Shown: positions 57,035 to 64,000 of the stretch, piece after piece
Position numbering within the stretch: the stretch's first letter is position 1
How the letters are laid out: every line of letters starts with the position of its first letter
From: Kalmusia sp. IMI 367209
Lineage: Eukaryota > Ascomycota > Dothideomycetes > Pleosporales > Didymosphaeriaceae
Direction: 5' to 3'
NCBI GenBank assembly: GCA_027946365.1
Contig: JAPEUQ010000001.1
Span: 1,612,001-1,676,000, forward strand
DNA: 64,000 nt
Program-made: the position numbers and the translations under genes
The notes under the pieces: model-generated
What the model was told of the DNA's origin: nothing
What the model saw: the letters and a program-made list of their open reading frames with translations, nothing else
Databases searched by the model: none

Positions 57035-57984
57035 ATCCAGCGCTCCTTTGAATTCGAAGTAAGATGAGTGGCAGATTTTGTTCAATGAATCGATGGAGTT
57101 TTAAATTATGATGAACGATTGGTTGTGGGCACGACTTGATGCTACGGCCCAAGCTGCTGCATGTCTCGCATATAGTTACAGTCAGCTTTCAAATGATTGA
57201 TGTTGTTCAGCAAGTCTTATTGGCGACCGTGCACTTGTCCTTTTTTTGTGAAGTTGAAAGAAGCTCAATCACGTCAATTGCGGCGCTCTTTGCGACTTTA
57301 CAAATCCTAGAAAATGCAGGGAACATTGAGCCGCTTCCATTCTCGCGCTTTTACGAACGTTCTCACGATACCCCTTACCGATTCGGGATGCTATATTTGT
57401 AGACAACTTGTTTTTCGTGTTCCACTCCGAATTGGGATATAAACGAGCATACCAATAAGCAATACTTGGCGTGCCAATAAGGGCCCACTTCTTCAAACCT
57501 ATCATAGATTATCAAGCAACGCGTAGGAAAGGCCAGCGAAAAAGGCTCACAAAATAGAACCGAGCAGAACAGAGGATTCCATAGCCGTTACCCTAATTAT
57601 ACCCTGCTCGCCCTTACCCCACATCCACATCGACACCCTAATATTACGCCTAGCATTGAGGTGTTTATCAGGTGATCCCTTATTAGCATGCCAGATATTA
57701 CTTTCTATTATTGGCATATCCATTAACCAATCCGTTCGAATCAGGAATCCTTTCTGACCCAGAGTTGGCCAAGGTCTTGGACAGTGCGCGTTTCTCATTT
57801 TCATTCGCAGCCTACCATACACGCATTCCTACTCTACACCGAGTAACACGGCTTACTACGTAAAGAAAACGCGCATGCGTTCGTAAACCGAAAAGACACG
57901 AGATTTAGTATTCGAATGGTAATTGATGTGCAACGTAGGAATGCGAGGCCTTTCCTTTATCCGATTGATGAATACGAGGATGAC
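57035..57984. other. intergenic, AT-rich
   Basis: 950 bp between two secreted-protein genes. A minus-strand frame at 57547-57822 was considered and not accepted as a gene. Confidence 0.5.
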
Positions 57985-57992
57985 TATATAAA
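57985..57992 (+). promoter_or_regulatory. TATA box of the 12-Cys secreted protein gene
   Basis: TATATAAA followed by GCAT, 99 bp upstream of the ATG; same extended TATAAAGCAT as the deuterolysin gene. Confidence 0.6.
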
Positions 57993-58083
57993 GCATGGTG
58001 AACATCTTCATTACAATTCACACTTTTATCGCTATATTCAACAACATTCTTAAAATATCTGACTTGCTGTAGACAAGCACACA

Positions 58084-58489
58084 ATGCGCTTCTTTACCGT
58101 AGCTTTTCTAGGATTAACTTCCTCTCTCGCAGCGGCAACGCCTGTTGTATCTGCAGCTCCGGCTGCGACGACCTGCCAAGCCATTTGCTACCGTGACGAG
58201 CCCACTTGCTCTGTCGGATTAGTGAGTCTTCCCTCCACTACCAATTCTCTTCGGGTGTGTTGTAACAAGTGCGTAGGTTCCCGTCCAAGAAGGCGACTGT
58301 TGGACATGCTGCTCTAAACCTCAGCCAATTGAACTTTGCTGGGCTATCTGCTATCGTGACGAGCCTACGTGCACTCCACCTATGGTAACATCATTTCGAA
58401 GAAGCTAGGTATCGTGGAATCTAACGATTGCTTAGTACGCTGTGCAGAAAGGCGAATGCTGGACGTGTTGCTCCAAGCAAGAGGCTTAA
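58084..58489 (+). CDS. small secreted 12-Cys protein with two repeat modules
   Basis: Exons 58084-58221, 58277-58384, 58436-58489; introns 55 and 51 bp, all phase 0; 99 aa. Signal peptide MRFFTVAFLGLTSSLAAA. The mature part is a tandem pair of ~33-residue modules: C-x3-CYRDEPTC...QEGDCWTCCSK and C-x3-CYRDEPTC...QKGECWTCCSK, six Cys each. Both introns fall at the same place, between the PTC segment and the QxGxCWTCC segment, so the module and its intron were duplicated together. CYRDEPTC differs only at synonymous third positions, which suggests selection on the protein. No known family; likely an extracellular disulfide-rich protein, perhaps antimicrobial or effector-like (inference). Confidence 0.7.
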
Positions 58490-59319
58490 TGTCCTTTCCT
58501 AGTTGTGGAACAGAGCGGTAGATGTTGAGGTTGGAGGCGAAACATTTCGGGTACAATCAGTTGAGGATTGTAGTACGCATGAATATCGAGAGCGAAAGCT
58601 TTGAATGGGGAGAAGCGCATAGAGTGTTGTGAATGAGTCTCGGTAAGCATCGTGTAGCTTCACTGTTGTGCTTTCGATCTCACTATTGGGAATACCTTTC
58701 ACTCTGTTCTAGGGTGGAAAGCTCTACTTTCATTATATTTGCAGCCTTGAGTATTAATACTAACGAATGTAAATTTGTAAAATATGTAGCTGATTGCTAC
58801 ATCAAGCAAATTTTTTGGCCTTACTTTGATACATACTAAAATTTGGCAACGAAAACAATGCTGATTACTGGCAAAGACTGTAGCGCGATGCTTGTAGCTG
58901 TATATCATGCTATGGGGATGTCGTAGCATTCACTAATCTCGCAGATGCTCGCATTTGATTGGCCACTTTTGTGGTGACCAATCATGTCCAAGTGCGAGCG
59001 AGAAAGCACGTGATACAGATGGCCCAAGAGCCTCGTGCTATGACCCACCAGCTCCTCTGCACAAATACTGCAAGAAGACTAAATGTATTTAGCTGTCCTC
59101 CACGCCATATTATTCTGTTCTTCTTTATGAGCGATTACCTACGGCCACAAAGCCCTTCCGCCTTCTTTCGATTCGGGGATTATACTCAAATCCTTGCCGT
59201 TGCCAGAAAATATAATGTCATTGTCTTGTATTTGAAATTATTTCGGCCAAATACCATCAGAGACTTCCATATAGAAGATTCTTTACGTGCCTTAATTCAA
59301 TTCTTTGTACTTCATCGCA
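58490..59319. other. intergenic upstream of esterase
   Basis: 830 bp. A 145-codon open frame (58959-59396) overlaps the esterase start in another frame and has no signal of coding; treated as chance. Confidence 0.5.
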
Positions 59320-60965
59320 ATGGTACACCATTTCGATATCGTCGCTCTTCTGGCAATAAATTCCATCACCACGACTTTTGCACAAACTACCACTAGCCCT
59401 ATCGTAGACCTAGGCTACGCTAAATACCGCGGACATCATAACGATACTCTCAACATCAATGAATTCCACAGCCTCCGCTTCGCCAACCCTCCAACTGGTT
59501 CACTCCGCTGGAAAGCGCCCCAACCATACTCACCACAAAACCTCACTGGCAACATCCTCGATGCTACGCAATCTGGTTCACCATGTATCCAAGGGTTCCC
59601 ACAGTGGACTATCTCCGGTCCCGTGCAAGCGATCGGCTCAGAAGACTGCCTATTTATAGACATCTTCGTACCTGCAAATGTTACCAAAGGTGACAAGCTC
59701 CCCGTTGCATTGACTATACCCGGAGGCGGCTACGTCATGGGTTATGCCGGCCAGAGTTCGCCATATGCGCTCATGAACCATTCAAACAACGCGTTCATCT
59801 TCATTGCTATGCAGTATCGTCTCGGTGCGTACGGGTTTTTAGGGTCGGAGAAGTATGCCAAGGAAGGTGGAGCTGCAAATGTAGGCTTGTTGGACCAGCG
59901 ACTAGCGATGGAGTGGGTGCAAGATCATGTTGAGGCCTTTGGGGGCGACCCAGCCAAAGTGACCATCCTTGGTGGAAGTGCAGGTGGCGGCAGTGTGACC
60001 AGCCAACTAATCTGGAAAGGAGGGGCCGAAAACCCGCCTTTTCGCGCAGCGATGGCGGATTTCCCATGGTGGCAGCAGTATCAGAGGGAAGAGCAGTTGA
60101 CAAAGCAATATGAGTATTTGCTCGCGTCAGCAAACTGCTCGACTCTTGTGTGCTTGCAGGGTCTTTCAGAGGAGAGGTTACAGGAAGCAACACAGGCCAC
60201 TTACATCTCTGCGTACGCAGATGAAGCCTATGGGTACGGTAACTTTTATTACGGGCCTTACGTGGACGGAGATCTGATCCGAGGCCTGCCTTCTCAAGAG
60301 TTCCGCGCAGGACATTTCGCCAAAGTGCCGCTGTGGACGAGCAGGGAAGGTTACGAGGGATTCACGTTCAGTAACCAGTCTATGACCTCACTTGAGGAGG
60401 AGACTGAGGATCTGAGAATTCAGTTTCCGTACGCCAAAGAAAGCTTTATTGACGATATTTTCAAGCTTTATCCCAGGCAAGCCTTTAATTCTACATTTTG
60501 GCAGCGATTGACCTGGTTTGGGTGAGTTATCAGTACTATAATCGACCAATCATCAGAACTTACGAAACATACAGAGATTTCTCCATCAATTGTCCCACAT
60601 ACTATGTCGCCTCATCGCTCGCCAACGCAAAAGTCCCTGTCTATAAGCAGATCTTCAATGTCGGTACGCAAAAGCACGGAGCAACTGGGCCTTACCTTAG
60701 CGATCTCGATTACGCGTCTGAGCCTGGCGCGAATGTATCCCTGGCAAACGCACTGAGAGACTGGTGGGCCTCTTTTGTCGTCCACAACGACCCGAACGCA
60801 CAGGGGTGGAGTGATAACACAAAGCCAATTTGGCCAGCCTATGCGACGAACGGAGAAGTAATGAGTGTCAATTTTACTGAAATTGGGGCGGTCAGGGATA
60901 TGTACTACGACGACTCAGAGCGCTGCCAATTCTTCTGGGCAAACGAAGAAGTGGTACAGAACTAG
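59320..60965 (+). CDS. secreted type B carboxylesterase/lipase
   Basis: Exon 1 59320-60521, 53-bp intron (GTGAGT...ACATACAG), exon 2 60575-60965; 530 aa. Signal peptide at ~1-21 (MVHHFDIVALLAINSITTTFA). Alpha/beta-hydrolase: FHSLRFANPPTGSLRWKAP, SEDCLFIDIFVP, the oxyanion-loop motif PGGGYVMG, GLLDQRLAMEWVQDH, nucleophile elbow GGSAGG (Ser220), Glu346 in GYEGF where the family usually has an acidic triad residue, and a candidate catalytic His in QKHGATG. Several N-glycosylation sites (NLT, NVT, NQS, NST). The family hydrolyses esters of varied alcohols; the substrate is unknown. A second in-frame ATG at 59305 would place the signal peptide poorly, so I use 59320. Confidence 0.88.
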
Positions 60966-61330
60966 GTCGGTGTTTTGTAGTAATATTATCATGAAGCAGC
61001 TTGATATTTCTAGCAGCTCAAAGCTCTTTGAGCGTTCGTTTCAACATGATATGAGGCGACGTGTTGAAGGTAAGATCTATTCGGATGACTTTTCCTCCGT
61101 TCTCTTACCTAGCATAATCTTTACCTCCGGTCACTGCGTTATTTATCTATATCAAATAGCTGATAGTACCTATAAATTCTTCTAAAATGACATAATTTAA
61201 GTTTTTTCCTGCCTGGAAGCGACTGGAACTAGATTGGAAGAAATTCGACCAGTCTTTAGATCCTCTATCTGACCAGACAGAGCCGACTCTCGTCCAACCA
61301 TCTTCATCACAACTAGCAACCTCTGCAGCT
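60966..61330. other. intergenic, no gene seen
   Basis: 365 bp between esterase and the unknown gene; nothing recognised. Confidence 0.5.
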
Positions 61331-62502
61331 ATGAACTCCAAGCGCAAACGTATCGGAGATCCTGGGGAAGAGCAAGAAACTTTAGTCTACGCCTCCGAGG
61401 TGCCCTGGCTTCGTTGTCTCACCGACAAATCTGGCGGCCAAACGTCTTGTGACGAGATCAAAGACGACGACGCCAACAAAGACCTCATTTGGGAGGCTTG
61501 TAGATTGGTTTACCTCCTCTACCATAACCTTCATGAGGATAGCAATCTCCCTTCGATCTTAGAAGATCTCAACAGAAGTCATATCCAGACGAGCACCGAA
61601 CTCACAAAGGCGGCTAAGTTACACCAATCTCAATGGAAGACGCATATTCTGAACAAGTACCTGATGCCGCACATTAGTGAGATCATGCGTAAGTGGCATG
61701 TAGCGCACCCGTACGCAAGCTTCGACTCTCTATCAGACACGGAGCGCGTCAAGCTCTGGATGGATGTCTACGACGCCGACCCGAGGGCCACCATCACTGC
61801 AATGTACAGGCCTGTCATCAAAGTTCTGGACGTGCCCCACATCTTCGACAGAAATTCTATCTCCGATGCCGATGTGGCTAAGATGAAGGCTATCCAAGTA
61901 ATGTTTCGTAGGAAGTACTGCTTCGGCTGCGAATCCACGTACCGATATCGAATCAAACCACCAGACAACAAGGTAAGTGCTGATTTGGTCATATATGTAA
62001 TTCCTGCTAACAGGGTAGAACAAATGCTTCGACGATTGGATGAACTACGCTAAGATCGGTGGTCACGCTTCCGATATCGTGCCCTTCGGAAACCTTCCGA
62101 TCTCCCCCAAAGGTCCTTGTCAACGCTTCATCTGGGCCAGACAAGGTATCCAAGAAGGCCAAGAAGCGAATAGACTTGGACAATGATCTCTGGAGTGAAT
62201 TCAATGCTGATATCACTGCTACACCAGAGTTGAATTTTTCTCCGACCTTGTCGCCAACCGTCTCATCGATTCTACCAGCAGAGAAGCCTGACAGTCTTGA
62301 AAAATACTTCGATTCTTCACAGAGCTTACCTACCTTATTCGTACCTTCTATGGTCACGTCATCTCATAGATCTCAAAAGCCGACACGTCTTGCGGAGCTC
62401 TTTGGCACCCCGCCCCAGGACTTGCCTTCGTCGGCGGCGCCTGCCGCGATCGCTTCTTCTTCAGCAGCAATGTCTGAAGAGACTGATGAAGAGACTCTCT
62501 AG
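61331..62502 (+). CDS. unrecognised fungal protein, frame-disrupted
   Basis: Exon 1 61331-61972, 46-bp intron (GTAAGT...GGGTAG with GCTAAC branch), exon 2 from 62019. Exon 1 encodes a mostly helical region (KRKRIGDPGEEQETLVYASEV..., DLIWEACRLVYLLYHNLH) and a short Cys cluster, KYCFGC, joined over the intron to NKCFDDWMNYAKIGGH. A C5 run at 62104-62108 has one C too many: as given the protein stops at 62186 (269 aa); with one C fewer it continues PKVLVNASSGPDKVSKKAKKRIDLDNDLWSEF to 62502 (374 aa), which looks coding. No family recognised. The basic KKAKKR suggests a nuclear protein (inference). Confidence 0.55.
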
Positions 62503-63257
62503 TAGATTCTATTGTGCTGTCTTCGTCTACTACTTTGTCTTCGGTGGCGAAGGTATCAAGGAAGGACGCTTTTTTCTTGCCCCTATTAAGGTCATATATC
62601 AACGATTGGCATGTGTCACATTCACGCGGAGACTACTAAGCGAACCTTTAAAACTGTATGATATCGTTCTGTACAGCTCGGGTACTAACGTTATCAAGCA
62701 AGAAGAGCTCCTAGGAATGGTAGAAGTCAGGCCAGGTTCAGATACTCTGTATAATTAGGCTCATCCAATTTGCAGCATTTATATTTGAATGATTCTTATT
62801 GAGTCATCCAAGTCGACTGTTTAATTGGCGTCATTAATGCAGCCATGCTTTTCTAGACGGGTTGTAAATTACGATCGTACCGCCGGATCTAACAAGGCGC
62901 TAAGGTCGACTTCGGTCAGAATTAGAGGTTGTGAAACTTCTGTGGGGCCGGCCTCTGCATCTCGAGATAGTGATACGATGTTATACAGCGAGTGTGAGAG
63001 GATGATGTATGAGGGAGCCGACGCGTATGATGGCACGTCAGGCAAATCAGACTTTTCACGATCACCGAAAAAGATTAGTGCAACAATATATATCGGCACG
63101 AACTCCATGTTGACCTGGATTTTCCGGGCGGTCCCCGAATACTATGACAAGGATAAAATTGTATTCCAACAAGCTCTAGTCTAACACCCGGCCTGAACCT
63201 CCAATGAAACGCCAACAATGCAACCCGCTGTCAAATGCATTCATTCTCTTCTCGCTC
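62503..63257. other. intergenic, weak frames only
   Basis: 755 bp. Plus-strand 62825-63184 and minus-strand 62869-63108 frames overlap; neither is recognisable. Confidence 0.45.
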
Positions 63258-64000
63258 CTACGCCTTTGCAGACAAGAACTCCTTGCTGAATGGATAATCC
63301 GTGTACCCGTCTGCCTTCATCACCGCGTAGAACGTATCCCGGTTATACTGGTTGAACTCGATCCCCTGCTGCAGGCGGAAGACCAAATCCGGCGTGCTAA
63401 TGAACCAACGTCCGAAGACGACAACAACATCCTTGTTAGAATACTGCTTGTCGAGGAGTGTGTGCGCAGAGTCGGGCCTGAAGCCACCGGCGATGAGGAC
63501 GGGACCACTGAACTCATCAACAAGGGGTTCCAACTTCTCAGCTGGGTTGGGATCCACGTCAGCGTTGCCGTCGATGCGGGATTCAACGAGGTGAATGTAA
63601 GCGAGGTCCCCGATCGAGTTCAGCTTCTTGATGATATCGGTGAACTGCGGGTATGGCTCGTCCATCCTCATGCCCTGAAATGTGCTGAAGGGCGATAAAC
63701 GAATGCCTGTCTTGGAAGCGCCAACCGCATCGACGACAGCCTTAGTAGCCTCAAAAGCGAAGCGGGAGCGGTTCTCGATGGAGCCGCCCCATGAGTCTGT
63801 GCGGATGTTGACCTTGTCTTGAAGGAATTGATCGATAAGGTAACCATTAGCACCGTGGAGCTCGACGCCGTCGAAACCGGCTTCGATCGCGTTCTTAGCA
63901 GCTTGTGCAAAATCTCCGATAGTCTGCTTGATTTCGTCTTCAGTCATTTCCTTGGGCGTAGCATAGCCTTCGCCTAGTGGAACTGGACTGGAAGTCTTGA
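63258..64000 (-). CDS. NADPH dehydrogenase, Old Yellow Enzyme family (partial)
   Basis: C-terminal ~247 aa of a flavin-dependent oxidoreductase; the 5' part lies beyond the window edge. The OYE core is evident: GFDGVELHGANGYLIDQFLQ, WGGSIENRSRFAFE, GIRLSPFSTFQGM, AYIHLVESRIDG, and VLIAGGFRPDSAH followed by VVVFGRWFISTPDLV, which bind FMN phosphate and substrate. These enzymes reduce the C=C bond of enones with NADPH; in fungi they act in detoxification or within alkaloid/polyketide pathways. No pathway partner is visible on this side; the neighbouring sequence beyond 64000 would decide. Confidence 0.88.
   Translation of the reverse strand, partial: KTSSPVPLGEGYATPKEMTEDEIKQTIGDFAQAAKNAIEAGFDGVELHGANGYLIDQFLQDKVNIRTDSWGGSIENRSRFAFEATKAVVDAVGASKTGIRLSPFSTFQGMRMDEPYPQFTDIIKKLNSIGDLAYIHLVESRIDGNADVDPNPAEKLEPLVDEFSGPVLIAGGFRPDSAHTLLDKQYSNKDVVVVFGRWFISTPDLVFRLQQGIEFNQYNRDTFYAVMKADGYTDYPFSKEFLSAKA

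Noticed and set aside
57547..57822. minus-strand 91-codon frame as transposon remnant
   Set aside because: No reverse transcriptase, transposase or terminal repeat pattern could be recognised.
58959..59396. 145-codon frame upstream of the esterase
   Set aside because: Runs into the esterase coding region in a different frame and has no recognisable content.
62825..63184. overlapping frames on both strands between the unknown gene and the OYE gene
   Set aside because: Neither shows a family motif, splice partner or start context; left as intergenic.

Overview
This window is nuclear DNA of a filamentous ascomycete (Pezizomycotina). Introns are short (mostly 46-75 bp, GT-AG, CTAAC/CTGAC-like branch points), intergenic spaces are compact, and several families are typical of such fungi: ATG11, deuterolysin, DUF3669, DUF7053, DUF3112, and fungal F-box/LRR proteins. 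A Dothideomycete is the best guess from protein style; this is inference, not a search result.

Layout. 0-7 kb: F-box/LRR gene divergent from the checkpoint-clamp gene RAD9, a BTB-like protein, and signal peptidase SEC11. 7.5-17.2 kb: an intron-containing tRNA-Gly(CCC), the HMG-box protein NHP6, a CENP-H-like kinetochore subunit divergent from ATG11. 17-29 kb: an anion/nicotinate-type MFS transporter, a DUF7053 protein, a DUF3669 protein, an NAD(P)-dependent reductase, and a 7-TM DUF3112 protein. 30-41 kb: an RS-rich nuclear protein, a Tic20-like membrane protein, a haem aldoxime dehydratase, a TANGO2 protein, a RING-CH (MARCH-type) ubiquitin ligase, an unusual tRNA-His, and TFIIIC subunit Tfc6. 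41-50 kb: a long gene-free stretch, a small Cys-rich protein, then homoserine dehydrogenase divergent from CCDC174. 50-64 kb is an accessory-type region, with looser spacing and AT-rich patches. It holds an 8-Cys secreted protein, a DHA1 MFS transporter, a deuterolysin, a 12-Cys secreted protein made of two repeats, a secreted type B carboxylesterase, an unknown protein and the edge of an Old Yellow Enzyme gene.

The core half is housekeeping (DNA damage checkpoint, autophagy, kinetochore, Pol III transcription, amino-acid synthesis, secretion). The last ~13 kb looks environment- or host-facing: three small secreted or protease genes with TATA boxes, an esterase, an efflux pump and an oxidoreductase. 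No classical secondary-metabolite backbone gene, transposon or CRISPR array was recognised.

Most notable: (1) a tRNA-His(GTG) gene carrying a 71-nt structured insertion between T-stem and T-loop, with GT...AG ends and Pol III boxes preserved; (2) a secreted Cys-rich protein whose two homologous modules each carry a phase-0 intron at the same place; (3) three genes that each need removal of one C from a run of 4-5 C to read through, a pattern suggesting base-level assembly errors or shared frameshift decay; (4) two GC-AG introns. Exon structures were worked out by hand from splice signals and frame; no transcript data were available.
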